Shown: one piece after another, positions 16,221 through 24,451 of the stretch
How positions within the stretch are numbered: position 1 is the stretch's first letter
How the letters are laid out: the number at the start of each line of letters is the position of its first letter
NCBI GenBank assembly: GCA_944324315.1
Contig: CALUVW010000018.1
Location: 1-37,722, forward strand
Reading direction: 5' to 3'
Length of the DNA stretch: 37,722 nucleotides
Origin: Candidatus Gastranaerophilales bacterium
Lineage (GTDB): Bacteria > Cyanobacteriota > Vampirovibrionia > Gastranaerophilales > Gastranaerophilaceae
Made by a program: the position numbers and the translations under genes
The notes under the pieces: model-generated
What the model was told of the DNA's origin: nothing
Databases searched by the model: none
Seen by the model: the letters and a program-made list of their open reading frames with translations, nothing else

Positions 16221-17443
16221 TCAGCCTGCATTGAATTTATTTTTTCATAAACATCATCAAGAACAGCCTTGGTGGTGTTTTTGTTTAAGAGGATTTGCTG
16301 GGCCGCGGTATTGACTAATGTGTTAATTTCTTTTTGATCCTTCATGGTTTTAAAAGGCGGAGATATTTTTTTAAGCTGATTTGCACTGATTACACGGGCT
16401 TTTGCCATTAAATCATTTTCATCATAATTTTTATAAAATTCATCTTCCAGAGCCTTTTTATTTACCGCAAGAATATTAGTCAGCTTTGCAAGTTCAATCT
16501 GATTTTCATAATTTGTTAAAAATAACGCGAATTTCAAAGCTTCTTTTTTATGCTTTGCACGCAGAGGAATTACAAAATTCATTAACGAAAAATCATATTG
16601 CCCCAGTTCTCCGGTAATTTGCGGGGCTACATCCGTACTTTTGTAAGTGGATGGAGCATTTTCTTTAATCATATTCAAAAAATTTGCGCCAGCCTGAAAA
16701 AATACTATCTGCTCTGCCATATATTTTTCGAGGGCTTCGCGATGCGTCTGTGTGACTGATTCTTTCGGAATAAATCCTTTTTCATAAAGATTTTTAAAAT
16801 AATCGAACACTCTGACAGACTGCGAAGAATTTATATTTAAAGCAGTAACGCCGTATTTATTCAAAATTCTGAGCATTGTGTCATTTTCCGTAATATTCGG
16901 CAGCATTACATAAGCACCGGTTTTATTCTTAATCTGCGGTGCAATTTTTTCCAAATCTTCAAATTTTACAGGCATTTTGGCTTGTGATTGCGAAAGCAGT
17001 TTTTTATTGAAAATAGTTACGGCCGAAGTTGCATACCACGGAAGTGAGTAAAGTTTGCCGTTATATTTAAGTGAATTTATAATATCTTTATTAAATTGTC
17101 CGGTAAAATTTTCATCTATTTCATAAAGCGCACCGCGCTGTGCCAACAACGCCGAAAAATCAGGATTCAAATTTATCAAATCCGGCGGATTATCGCTCAA
17201 AACAGAAGCAAGAGTGCGCTTTTCACCTTCCGAAAATGGAACATCTATCCACTTTATCTTGATTTGCGGATTTTGTGACTCAAAATCTTTTATGACTTTA
17301 TTCATATACGGAGCAAAATCGCTCATCTGCAAAGTCCAGAATATAATCTCATTATCAAGAGATTTTTTATGAACAGGAGCTGTAAATATAACCATAAGAA
17401 TTATGAATAAAACAATACATATTTTTATAACAAAATTTTTCAC
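16217..17443 (-). CDS. Extracellular solute-binding protein, family 1 (sugar-type)
   Basis: The 408-residue product has an N-terminal hydrophobic segment (IKICIVLFIILMVIFTAP, no lipobox Cys) and then a type I periplasmic binding fold: IIFWTLQMSDFAPYMNKVIK, FESQNPQIKIKWIDVPFSEG, NPPDLINLNPDFSALLAQRG and LYSLPWYATSAVTIFNKKLL. These are typical of ABC importers for oligosaccharides or glycerol phosphate. It begins with GTG, preceded by AGAGAAAA inside a short CACTTTTC-type repeat. No permease or ATPase genes lie beside it, so the transporter must be encoded elsewhere or the protein has another role. The N-terminal segment may be uncleaved, making it membrane-anchored. Confidence 0.85.
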   Translation of the reverse strand: MKNFVIKICIVLFIILMVIFTAPVHKKSLDNEIIFWTLQMSDFAPYMNKVIKDFESQNPQIKIKWIDVPFSEGEKRTLASVLSDNPPDLINLNPDFSALLAQRGALYEIDENFTGQFNKDIINSLKYNGKLYSLPWYATSAVTIFNKKLLSQSQAKMPVKFEDLEKIAPQIKNKTGAYVMLPNITENDTMLRILNKYGVTALNINSSQSVRVFDYFKNLYEKGFIPKESVTQTHREALEKYMAEQIVFFQAGANFLNMIKENAPSTYKSTDVAPQITGELGQYDFSLMNFVIPLRAKHKKEALKFALFLTNYENQIELAKLTNILAVNKKALEDEFYKNYDENDLMAKARVISANQLKKISPPFKTMKDQKEINTLVNTAAQQILLNKNTTKAVLDDVYEKINSMQAD

Positions 17444-17466
17444 TTTTCTCTACTCACTTTTCACTA
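17441..17466. repeat. CACTTTTC-type repeat at the start of the solute-binding protein gene
   Basis: CACTTTTCTCTACTCACTTTTCACTA resembles the CTTCACTC repeats at 23775-23886. It contains the GTG start codon and the purine-rich site of the minus-strand gene. Confidence 0.4.
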
Positions 17467-17470
17467 ACCA

Positions 17471-17479
17471 TGTTAGAAT
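17471..17479 (+). promoter_or_regulatory. Extended -10 box of rarA, probably leaderless
   Basis: TG-T-TAGAAT ends exactly 6 nt before the rarA ATG, and no Shine-Dalgarno sequence is present. Confidence 0.5.
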
Positions 17480-17485
17480 TATACT

Positions 17486-18718
17486 ATGAACAATTTATTT
17501 ACGGAATTGGAAAATCAAAATAAACAAATCCCGCTTGCGGAATTACTGCGCCCTAAAACACTTGAGGACTTTTTAGGACAAAGTAATGTTGTTTCGCCTA
17601 ACAGTCCTATACTTAACCTTTTAAAAACAAACAGACTTTTTTCACTTATATTCTGGGGAACTCCAGGCTGCGGCAAAACAACACTTGCAAGACTTATTGC
17701 AACAAAAACAAACGCAAATTTTATTGAAATTTCTGCTGTAACATCCGGAGTAAAAGATATTAAAGATGCGGTTGAAAGTGCAAAAGAAGCCTTAAGAAGC
17801 GGAACAAAAACAATTCTTTTTATAGACGAAATTCACAGATATTCAAAAACTCAGCAGGATGCGCTTTTACCTCACCTTGAAAACGGGACTTTATTTTTAA
17901 TAGGCTCCACAACGGAAAACCCGTCATTTCAGGTAATTCCAGCGCTTTTGTCACGAGTTCAGGTTATAAGATTAAATTCCATTGATGATGAAAGTATGGA
18001 AAAAATTATTAAAAAGGGCTTTGCTTACCTTGCCAAAAACTATCTTCCAATGGATTGTGAAACCGGAGCAATAGATTTTATCGTCAATCTTGCAAGAGGC
18101 GATGCGCGCTACGCATTGAATGTCGTTGAAAATGCTTATTTTGCAAGTGATTTGAAAGATAACAGACGCAATTTAACCGTCAAAATTATTGAAGAAATAT
18201 GCCAGAAACGCAATACCAGATATTCTCAACAGGAACATTACGACTGTGCATCCGCTTTCCAAAAAAGCCTGCGCGGCTCAGATCCTGATGCGGCAATTTA
18301 CTACCTTGCCAAAATGATTGCAGCAGGCGAAGATCCAAGATTTATTGCAAGAAGGCTCATAACATGTTCAGCAGAAGATGTCGGAAACGCTGATCCAAAT
18401 GCACTGAATGTAGCAATTAATGCCTACAAAGCAGTTGAATTATTAGGATTGCCAGAAGGAAGAATCCCGCTTGCACAGGCAGTTATTTATGTTGCACGTG
18501 CACCAAAATCAAATGAAACAGTTATGGCAATTGATCAAGCTCTCCATGATATTGAAACAGGCAAAGATTTTCCTCCTCCGATGCATCTCAGAGATGCACA
18601 CTATAAAGATGCAAAAAATTACGGTTTCGGTATAGGATATATATACTCACACGATGCCCCTGATGCAGAACAACAATTTTTGCCGGATGAGCTTATAAAC
18701 AGAAAATATACAAAATAA
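17486..18718 (+). CDS. rarA: Replication-associated recombination protein A (RarA/MgsA, AAA+ ATPase)
   Basis: RarA acts at stalled or gapped replication forks and interacts with SSB. The 410-residue protein begins with the family block PLAELLRPKTLEDFLGQSNV. Walker A is GTPGCGKTT (58-66), Walker B ILFIDEIHRYSKTQQDALLP (near 112-131), and sensor 1 GSTTENPSF. The C-terminal tetramerisation region includes GSDPDAAIYYLAKMI and PRFIARRLITCSAEDVGNADP. The start has no ribosome binding site and is probably leaderless. A terminator hairpin follows directly. Confidence 0.95.
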   Translation: MNNLFTELENQNKQIPLAELLRPKTLEDFLGQSNVVSPNSPILNLLKTNRLFSLIFWGTPGCGKTTLARLIATKTNANFIEISAVTSGVKDIKDAVESAKEALRSGTKTILFIDEIHRYSKTQQDALLPHLENGTLFLIGSTTENPSFQVIPALLSRVQVIRLNSIDDESMEKIIKKGFAYLAKNYLPMDCETGAIDFIVNLARGDARYALNVVENAYFASDLKDNRRNLTVKIIEEICQKRNTRYSQQEHYDCASAFQKSLRGSDPDAAIYYLAKMIAAGEDPRFIARRLITCSAEDVGNADPNALNVAINAYKAVELLGLPEGRIPLAQAVIYVARAPKSNETVMAIDQALHDIETGKDFPPPMHLRDAHYKDAKNYGFGIGYIYSHDAPDAEQQFLPDELINRKYTK

Positions 18719-18721
18719 AAA

Positions 18722-18744
18722 CTCTCTTTTTTATCAAAAGAGAG
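18722..18744. terminator. Bidirectional terminator between rarA and the LysM gene
   Basis: CTCTCTTTT (18722-18730) pairs with AAAAGAGAG (18736-18744) around a short loop, between converging genes. The T run falls within the stem on the plus strand. Confidence 0.6.
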
Positions 18745-18758
18745 CAATTATTGTTGTA

Positions 18759-19322
18759 TTATTGAGGAGTTTGTTCCATCGGGATTGTTAGCTTTTGCCC
18801 GATAGAAAGTTTATTTGGATTTGTTAAATTATTTGTTTTTAAAACAAGTGATTCTTTTTCTTTGCTGTATGAGCCGTAAAATCTTATTAAAATACTCTCC
18901 ATAGTATCGCCGCTCTGAACTGTATAAACTTCATTTACGGCAGTTTGTGCATCAGATTTATTATCAGATGCGGGAATAAAATTCAAACTTAATTTTTCTT
19001 TTTTAACAGGAGCACCTGTAGTTTCAAAATTATCTTTAAGAGAATTTATACCGTTGGCAGAAAAACTTATAAGCACCGTAAGAATAAGCATTACAACAGC
19101 ACCTGCAATAAAACCTGCTGCGAGATAAACATTAGGTGACTTATCATTTTTCTGATTAACTTTAAAATTTTGCCACAGAAGATCTAATTCCCTTTCCTTA
19201 TTAGGTCTGACGTAAACTCCCGGAGAATTGTCAAACACATCATGCCTGTACTGAGATAAAGCCTCTAACACAGCCATTTTTTCCTTAGATAAATTTGATC
19301 TTCTGATAGTTGAACTTTTCAT
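18759..19322 (-). CDS. Membrane-anchored LysM domain protein
   Basis: The 187-residue protein has a basic cytoplasmic N-terminus of about 66 residues. It then has one transmembrane helix (YLAAGFIAGAVVMLILTVLI, about 66-85), a linker, and a C-terminal LysM domain from VYTVQSGDTMESILIRFYG to NPNKLSIGQKLTIPM (about 133-183). LysM binds N-acetylglucosamine-containing glycans, so it probably contacts peptidoglycan from the cytoplasmic membrane. The cytoplasmic part contains KMAVLEALSQYRHDVFDNSPG and is of unknown function. It is convergent with rarA and has only a weak ribosome binding site (AGGGTATGGA). Confidence 0.85.
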   Translation of the reverse strand: MKSSTIRRSNLSKEKMAVLEALSQYRHDVFDNSPGVYVRPNKERELDLLWQNFKVNQKNDKSPNVYLAAGFIAGAVVMLILTVLISFSANGINSLKDNFETTGAPVKKEKLSLNFIPASDNKSDAQTAVNEVYTVQSGDTMESILIRFYGSYSKEKESLVLKTNNLTNPNKLSIGQKLTIPMEQTPQ

Positions 19323-19517
19323 TTTTCCATACCCTAATAAATTGTTCTTAATAAAGTTAATATATCATAAGAAAAAATTTAATTCAAGTACTTATAAAAT
19401 CGTTACAAAATTATATATAAACAGACAGACTTAAACTATTTTAACATGCGGGTTGATTTTTCAAATTTTTAATATATGATTAAAATACACAAACTAGCTA
19501 GAAAAGGAAATAAAATT

Positions 19518-19709
19518 ATGTCAAAAAAATGTGATGTATGCGGAAAGGCTCCGATAAAGGCTGCAAAGCTTACTTTCTCGCATAAACAAATTGTTCATAC
19601 ACAAGAACCTAACTTACAATCTGTTAAAGTTAATGTTAACGGAACTGTAAAAAGGATTAAAGTTTGTACTTCTTGCTTAAGAGCAGGCAAAGTTCAAAAA
19701 GCTGTGTAG
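19518..19709 (+). CDS. rpmB: 50S ribosomal protein L28
   Basis: L28 is a small protein of the large ribosomal subunit. The ATG at 19518 is chosen because AAAAGGAAA precedes it and the product then starts MSKKCDVCGKAP, the family's N-terminus. An upstream in-frame ATG at 19476 would add 14 unlikely residues. The 63-residue product has two CxxC pairs (C5/C8 and C50/C53), so this is the zinc-binding form. The block TFSHKQIVHTQEPNLQSVKV fits L28. It is monocistronic, with a terminator just after it. Confidence 0.95.
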   Translation: MSKKCDVCGKAPIKAAKLTFSHKQIVHTQEPNLQSVKVNVNGTVKRIKVCTSCLRAGKVQKAV

Positions 19710-19732
19710 TAGACAAACATAGGAACAAAACA

Positions 19733-19764
19733 AAAAAAGAGGACTAATAAGTTCTCTTTTTTGT
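19733..19764. terminator. Intrinsic terminator after rpmB
   Basis: AAAAGAGGACT and AGTTCTCTTTT pair with one G-T wobble around an AATA loop, followed by TTGTTTT. It lies between rpmB and the convergent 564-residue gene and has T runs for both strands. Confidence 0.8.
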
Positions 19765-19769
19765 TTTAC

Positions 19770-21464
19770 TTAAGCATTATACCTTTTAAATGATTTTTCA
19801 ATATTTTTGGAAATTGTATTTTTGACAGTGTCATATTCTGTTGTTAACGACGATATTTCAGTATCCAAATTTTTCATCTTCAAATCCAATTCTTCTTCCT
19901 TTGAATTTAATTTTGCTTTTTCGATGGAATACTTTGCTTCTGCCTGTGCAATTGCACTCTCATCAGATATTTCTTTTATATAAGTATCAGTTGCATAATT
20001 TTTCTGATAATAATAACCGTCATCTTCAGCACGTGATATATATAACATTCCGTTCTTGAGCATTTGTTGCAGATAATCATTATCCTGGATATCATTGTTT
20101 TCACACCAGCCGTTGGCACAAATCTGGTTAAACAAACAATCATAAAATGTCGCATGAGCCAGATCATCACTTGAAACTTCCGTTCCATTGTTTATTACAA
20201 ATTCGGTGTTATCATCTATTAATCTGTTTCCTGACTTAGGCTCTCCTCCTTCCTTTACCTCCAACAGTTGAAAGCCGTAAACATCGGTTTTTGCAGAACC
20301 GTTATAAATGTCAGCATAATAAGTGATAAATTGTTTTAAAGCTGTTGTCAAATCTATACCTGCATAGGAATTATAATCGTCACCCCCATTTTGAGCATAA
20401 CAAATCCCGTTGTAATTAAAAATACTGTTTCTGCAATCACCCTCCTCATGACTACTTCCGCCTTTTCTATCCCCTGTATGACGATGTTTATCTGCGAACT
20501 CTGCAAAAGTTTGGTTAGCAGAATTTTCTGTAGATGTACAATTAGTACGTATAATTTTATCTTTAAACGAAGAAACAGCATAATTAAATGCCTCTTCTGA
20601 ATCTTCTGTTCCGTTATACAATACCGAATAAATTGCATCTATAAGCGAATTCCAAATGGTATCACTTTTTAACGGATCAACAAAATCATTTGTACTATGC
20701 TGTCCATCAGCACTATCAATCCAAATTATATAACTGTTGATTGAATTTCCATCACTGTCAGTTCCCCGTAAAATGTCACCTAAAGTCAATTTACTAAAAT
20801 CATTCTCATCAACTTCGTGCCTGCCCTGATATTCATCTTGAGTATATATTCCGGATGAATCAGATATATTTGCACAATCATTATCCAAAAAATCATCTAT
20901 AGAATTCAAATATTCTCCGACAGAAATATCATCAAACATCTTTAAGACTTCTTCATAAGTAGTTGTTTCAAGGTTATTTACAACAGTAACATTATTGCCA
21001 AAACCAGCTCCCTGATTATAAGGAAGCCCCTGAATCTTATCTGATAATGTCTCTGTTATCAGACCGTTATTATACAAATATTGTACAAATTTGTTACGTG
21101 TAGACTCTGATGGTAAAGTTCCTAAGCCTTCCTGCGGTATTCCGGCTGCCTTTGCAACCGATGCATACTTACTGTCTAGAATTACACGACCTGAACTGTC
21201 AGTTATTGTAGTCGGCAGATAATCATTTAAAGCACTTGGGATCATTAATATGTTATAAGATAAAGGAGTGCTTGTATCACCGTTTCCATAATAATCATAG
21301 TACAATTTGCTTTGATTTAATGAATTTTCATACTCATTTGATAAATCAGAAAGAGCTCTTGATATAGATATTTTTTCATGGGACAAACGCATGGATTGAA
21401 ATTCACAATCCGATTTCCGCGATGTAATACTTAGTAATCTTGCTTGACCTGCTGCCAATCCCAT
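19770..21464 (-). CDS. 564-residue protein of unknown function with terminal helices (filament-like layout)
   Basis: The protein starts MGLAAGQARLLSITSRKSDC, followed by a long amphipathic helix (EFQSMRLSHEKISISRALSD, then LSNEYENSLNQSKLYY). The centre is Asp/Asn/Ser-rich and probably mostly beta. The C-terminal 70 residues form a coiled coil (KAKLNSKEEELDLKMKNLDT, then EISSLTTEYDTVKN) ending SFKRYNA. Helical ends around a variable middle recall flagellin and hook-associated proteins, but no flagellin signature is seen and this is only an architectural comparison. It has no signal peptide. AGAGGTG precedes the ATG. Its leader carries 11 copies of AGGAT behind a TGATATAAT box. Confidence 0.75.
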   Translation of the reverse strand: MGLAAGQARLLSITSRKSDCEFQSMRLSHEKISISRALSDLSNEYENSLNQSKLYYDYYGNGDTSTPLSYNILMIPSALNDYLPTTITDSSGRVILDSKYASVAKAAGIPQEGLGTLPSESTRNKFVQYLYNNGLITETLSDKIQGLPYNQGAGFGNNVTVVNNLETTTYEEVLKMFDDISVGEYLNSIDDFLDNDCANISDSSGIYTQDEYQGRHEVDENDFSKLTLGDILRGTDSDGNSINSYIIWIDSADGQHSTNDFVDPLKSDTIWNSLIDAIYSVLYNGTEDSEEAFNYAVSSFKDKIIRTNCTSTENSANQTFAEFADKHRHTGDRKGGSSHEEGDCRNSIFNYNGICYAQNGGDDYNSYAGIDLTTALKQFITYYADIYNGSAKTDVYGFQLLEVKEGGEPKSGNRLIDDNTEFVINNGTEVSSDDLAHATFYDCLFNQICANGWCENNDIQDNDYLQQMLKNGMLYISRAEDDGYYYQKNYATDTYIKEISDESAIAQAEAKYSIEKAKLNSKEEELDLKMKNLDTEISSLTTEYDTVKNTISKNIEKSFKRYNA

Positions 21465-21540
21465 TGATAAAACACCTCTTGATTTTTGCGTACATAATAT
21501 TTATCGGCAGATTTGTCATAACACTCTAATCCCCCTATCT

Positions 21541-21595
21541 ATCCTATCCTATCCTATCCTATCCTATCCTATCCTATCCTATCCTATCCTATCCT
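21541..21595. repeat. Pentanucleotide tandem repeat, 11 copies
   Basis: Eleven exact copies of ATCCT on the plus strand (AGGAT on the minus strand) are followed by ATGAGGATTATATCA, the same flank as at 8353-8387. The array starts at the predicted transcription start of the minus-strand gene and lies about 76 nt upstream of its ATG. Confidence 0.95.
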
Positions 21596-21601
21596 ATGAG
21601 G

Positions 21602-21610
21602 ATTATATCA
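21602..21610 (-). promoter_or_regulatory. Extended -10 promoter of the 19770-21464 gene
   Basis: The minus strand reads TGATATAAT. The predicted start is about 21595, at the end of the repeat array. The surrounding 60 nt resemble 8373-8430, with GCTGAAA just upstream of the box and TGTTACAAAATGTTAAG farther upstream. Confidence 0.65.
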
Positions 21611-21743
21611 AGGGTTTCAGCTTTTATAAATTAATCTTAACATTTTGTAACATGTTAAGTATTTCTTCTCTTTTGGTTAACTTTTGTTAAGTTTTGGACA
21701 GTATAATATAGCCTTTCGGCTAGATAGATAAAATTTTATGAAA

Positions 21744-21752
21744 TGATATAAT
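21744..21752 (+). promoter_or_regulatory. Extended -10 promoter of the 21773 gene
   Basis: TGATATAAT is followed 8 nt later by GGAGGT (21761-21766) and then the ATG. A second TATAAT at 21702-21707 precedes a small TAGCC/GGCTA hairpin (21709-21722) and may be an alternative promoter. Confidence 0.55.
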
Positions 21753-21772
21753 TAATAAATCGGAGGTCTGAA

Positions 21773-22009
21773 ATGGAGCAAAAAATTTTTGAAGAACTGG
21801 AAAATGATATTTCGATTATTTCTTGTGATATAGACAAAATAGAAACAATGATTAAAGTTTTACAAAAAACACTTGTTGAAGATTGTGATTTCGAATTAAA
21901 AGACAGCCAAAATCTTTGCTCACTCTTAAATGATGAAGTCTGTATACTAAAACAAAAAGTCAGCAAACTTGAAAATTCCATAGCTTCAAACAAAAAACCT
22001 TGTAGATAA
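21773..22009 (+). CDS. Small coiled-coil protein of unknown function
   Basis: The 78-residue product is acidic and almost entirely helical, with heptad-like spacing (EELENDISIISCDIDKIETM, then LCSLLNDEVCILKQKVSKLE). It contains five Cys, including one near the C-terminus (KKPCR). A strong GGAGGT site and an extended -10 box support that it is a real gene. It lies 57 nt upstream of nusB on the same strand and may share its transcript. It has no recognised family, signal peptide or membrane span. Confidence 0.7.
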   Translation: MEQKIFEELENDISIISCDIDKIETMIKVLQKTLVEDCDFELKDSQNLCSLLNDEVCILKQKVSKLENSIASNKKPCR

Positions 22010-22066
22010 AAATTTTTCATGCTAGCATTAACCTTGTATAATAAAGATAATAAAAAGAGGTAATAT

Positions 22067-22726
22067 ATGCAGGCGCGCAGAGCAGCCAGAGAACTGGCTT
22101 TTATATTGTTTTCACAATTTGATAAAAAAATAACAAATTATTCAAGAGATGATTTACAAAATATTATTTTAAAATCAGTGAGGATTTTGACCGGCAGTGC
22201 AACAGATGAACTCAAAACAGCACTTGCGTCTCTTATTGCAATGAGAGATCAGATAGAAAATTATGAAGCGGATTCGGAAATAAATCTGAAACGTCCGATA
22301 GGAGCAGCAAATATTCCTGTTCCGCTGCCAATGACATCTGATATGACCGGAAGAATTAACGAAATGATTGATATTGCGGAAAAATCTTTACTGGCACTTG
22401 AGATTGCGGAATTTACTACACTTGATGCGCAAAATGATGTAAAAAATTATGCAATTCAAATTGCTGAATATTTTCAGAAAAATCATAAAGAAATTGATGA
22501 TACAATCCAAAAATATGCTAAAAATTGGGATCTCGGTCGTCTTGTCAAAATGGATAAGGATATCTTGAGAATTGCTATTGTCGAACTTTTATATATCAAA
22601 GATGCACCTATGAAAGTTGTTGTTGATGAAGCACTTGAACTTGCAAAAAAATACTCAACAGACGACAGTGCATCATTTATAAACGGAATTCTGGCAAAAG
22701 TTATTGTTGATTACGGTATAAATTAA
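22067..22726 (+). CDS. nusB: Transcription antitermination factor NusB
   Basis: NusB works with NusE (S10) at boxA to support antitermination, notably in rRNA operons. The protein starts MQARRAARELAFILFSQFD and has the typical C-terminal half: WDLGRLVKMDKDILRIAIVE, then MKVVVDEALELAKKYSTDDSASFINGIL with its conserved end. At 219 residues it is much longer than the usual 130-150, because a helical insert of about 70 residues (about 50-120) separates the two halves. A similarly long NusB is known from cyanobacteria. AAGAGGT precedes the ATG. ftsY follows after a spacer that holds a palindromic repeat. Confidence 0.92.
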   Translation: MQARRAARELAFILFSQFDKKITNYSRDDLQNIILKSVRILTGSATDELKTALASLIAMRDQIENYEADSEINLKRPIGAANIPVPLPMTSDMTGRINEMIDIAEKSLLALEIAEFTTLDAQNDVKNYAIQIAEYFQKNHKEIDDTIQKYAKNWDLGRLVKMDKDILRIAIVELLYIKDAPMKVVVDEALELAKKYSTDDSASFINGILAKVIVDYGIN

Positions 22727-22764
22727 GAGGAAATATCATATATTTTCTGCGACATTGTCAATTT

Positions 22765-22825
22765 ATGTCATGCTGAACTTATTTCAGGATCTTTTTGAGA
22801 TGCTGAAATTAATTCAACATGACAT
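22765..22825. repeat. Palindromic repeat, REP-A family
   Basis: ATGTCAT and ATGACAT ends flank two palindromic halves (around CTGAACTTATTTCAG and GCTGAAATTAATTCA). It lies in the nusB-ftsY spacer. Confidence 0.8.
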
Positions 22826-22851
22826 TTTGAATATGAAATAAAATCTTTTTA

Positions 22852-22860
22852 TGATAATAT
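22852..22860 (+). promoter_or_regulatory. Extended -10 box of ftsY, probably leaderless
   Basis: TG-A-TAATAT ends exactly 6 nt before the ftsY ATG, and no Shine-Dalgarno sequence is present. Confidence 0.5.
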
Positions 22861-22866
22861 CTGAAT

Positions 22867-23775
22867 ATGTTCGGATTTTTTAAAGATAAATTTAATAATC
22901 TAAAGCAGACAGTTTCAAACACAGCCCAAATGCTTGTCGGGAATGTTACAAATGCTGTTGAACAGGAAGAAGAATTTTCTGAATTTGTTCTTGACGATAT
23001 GGAAGATGTTCTGATAAGTGCTGATTTAGGTGTAGATTATGCAGCAGAACTTGTTGATAAATTGAGAAATCAAACCAAAATTAAGCCTGCAGATGTAAAA
23101 CAATATCTTAAAGACGAATTTTCCATAACACTTCAAGATGCAGGCAGCACAGAACTCAATGTTCAGGATGGCTTGAATATATATTTTATATGCGGAGTTA
23201 ACGGAGTCGGAAAAACTACTCTTATCGGCAAACTGGCTTACAAATTCAAAAACAGCGGCAAAAAAGTTCTGATAGCAGCAGGCGATACCTTCCGCGCAGC
23301 AGCAGAAGAACAGCTTGATATATGGTCAAAACGCGCAGGGGCTGATATAGTTCGCCGTGACAAGGCAGATCCAGCATCTGTTGTTTATGAAGCCATAGAT
23401 AAAGCTAAAGCAGAAAATTTTGATGTTATTTTAATTGATACCGCCGGCCGTCTGCAAAATAAATTTAACCTTATGGAAGAACTCAAAAAAATTAAATCCG
23501 TAATTGATAAAAAAGCACCGGAAGCCCTGCGCGAATGTATGCTTGTTCTGGATGCAAACACAGGCCAAAACGGGCTGCAGCAGGCAAAAGTTTTTTCAGA
23601 AGCAGTAAATCTCACCTCCGTTGCCCTGACAAAACTTGACGGTTCTGCTAAAGGCGCAATAGTTCTTGCTGTTGCAAAAGAAATGAAACTTCCGGTTAAG
23701 CTCATAGGTGTCGGCGAAAAAATGGAAGATTTGAAAGAATTTAATCCGGATGAATTTATTGAAGCATTGTTTTAG
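22867..23775 (+). CDS. ftsY: Signal recognition particle receptor FtsY
   Basis: FtsY is the GTPase receptor that docks SRP-ribosome complexes at the inner membrane. The 302-residue protein consists of the N domain (about 10-95) and G domain with P-loop GVNGVGKTT (110-118), the DTFRAAAEEQL block (140-150), DTAGR (191-195), TKLD (255-258) and GSAKGA. The long acidic A domain of the Escherichia coli protein is absent; only a short amphipathic N-terminus (MFGFFKDKFNNLKQTV) is available for membrane contact. The start lacks a ribosome binding site and is probably leaderless. The next gene starts 14 nt after the stop. Confidence 0.96.
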   Translation: MFGFFKDKFNNLKQTVSNTAQMLVGNVTNAVEQEEEFSEFVLDDMEDVLISADLGVDYAAELVDKLRNQTKIKPADVKQYLKDEFSITLQDAGSTELNVQDGLNIYFICGVNGVGKTTLIGKLAYKFKNSGKKVLIAAGDTFRAAAEEQLDIWSKRAGADIVRRDKADPASVVYEAIDKAKAENFDVILIDTAGRLQNKFNLMEELKKIKSVIDKKAPEALRECMLVLDANTGQNGLQQAKVFSEAVNLTSVALTKLDGSAKGAIVLAVAKEMKLPVKLIGVGEKMEDLKEFNPDEFIEALF

Positions 23776-23796
23776 TGAAGGGTGAAGAGTGAAGAG
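23775..23796. repeat. GTGAAGAG-type repeat between ftsY and the M14 peptidase gene
   Basis: GTGAAGGGTGAAGAGTGAAG is the inverted counterpart of the repeat at 23859-23886. It overlaps the ftsY stop, provides the AAGGG site, and includes the GTG start codon of the next gene. Confidence 0.6.
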
Positions 23797-24451
23797 CAAA
23801 TATAAAGTTTTAAAAACAGCATTAACAAAATTAGGAAATACAATTGAATTAATTTCCCCTTCACTCTTCACTCTTCACTCTTCACTTATTATCGGAGTTT
23901 TCCACGGGGATGAGCCGCAGGGAAAATTTTTGATAGAAGAATATTTAAAAAAATCTGCAGCCACAAATTTACTTTTTATTCCTTGCCTGAATCCTGACGG
24001 CATGCAGCTCGGGCAAAGAACCAATGCCAACGGAGTTGATCTAAATCGAAATTTTCCGACAAAAAATTGGGGTAAAAATCTTGGCGACAATGCAACCTGT
24101 GACGATGAAAATACAGACTATTACGGAGGTAAAACTGCTGCAAGCGAAATTGAAACACAGTTTCTCATTGATACTATTAATGAATTTAAGCCAAAATCAA
24201 TTCTAACTCTTCATTCCCCATACAAAGTCGTTAACTATGACGGACCAGCAAAAGAAATTGCAGAAAAAATTTCAAAAATTATAAATTATCCTGTTGAAGC
24301 AAGTATAGGTTACCCAACTCCTGGCAGCTTCGGAACTTACGCCGGTATAGAAAGACAGATTCCGACAATCACTCTTGAGCTTGACGAAACCTGTCCTGTT
24401 GAAGATTTAATAAAACCTGTGCACGAAATTTTTGATATGCTTTGTAAATAA
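23789..24451 (+). CDS. M14 zinc carboxypeptidase, murein amidase MpaA-like
   Basis: The 220-residue enzyme probably hydrolyses a gamma-D-Glu-diaminopimelate-type bond in murein peptides or a similar amide. Zinc ligands are H39 and E42 in FHGDEP, plus H142 in ILTLHSP. R87 in DLNRNFP binds the substrate carboxylate, and E197 in ITLELDE is the likely catalytic Glu. The fold is the compact MpaA type, without propeptide or signal peptide, so it is cytoplasmic. The GTG start is the only plausible one, 5 nt after a GAAGGG site. Residues 24-33 are encoded by a CTTCACT repeat, and the start also lies in the inverted copy of that repeat. The N-terminus therefore seems to have been rebuilt from repeat DNA. 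Confidence 0.82.
   Translation: MKSKYKVLKTALTKLGNTIELISPSLFTLHSSLIIGVFHGDEPQGKFLIEEYLKKSAATNLLFIPCLNPDGMQLGQRTNANGVDLNRNFPTKNWGKNLGDNATCDDENTDYYGGKTAASEIETQFLIDTINEFKPKSILTLHSPYKVVNYDGPAKEIAEKISKIINYPVEASIGYPTPGSFGTYAGIERQIPTITLELDETCPVEDLIKPVHEIFDMLCK
23859..23886. repeat. CTTCACT tandem repeat inside the M14 peptidase coding region
   Basis: Four near-exact CTTCACT units (7-nt step) read in frame as PSLFTLHSS. It is inverted relative to 23775-23796. Confidence 0.75.

Noticed and set aside
21541-21595. Array of short direct repeats as a possible CRISPR
   Set aside because: The 5-bp units are contiguous, with no spacers and no cas genes. It is a simple tandem repeat.
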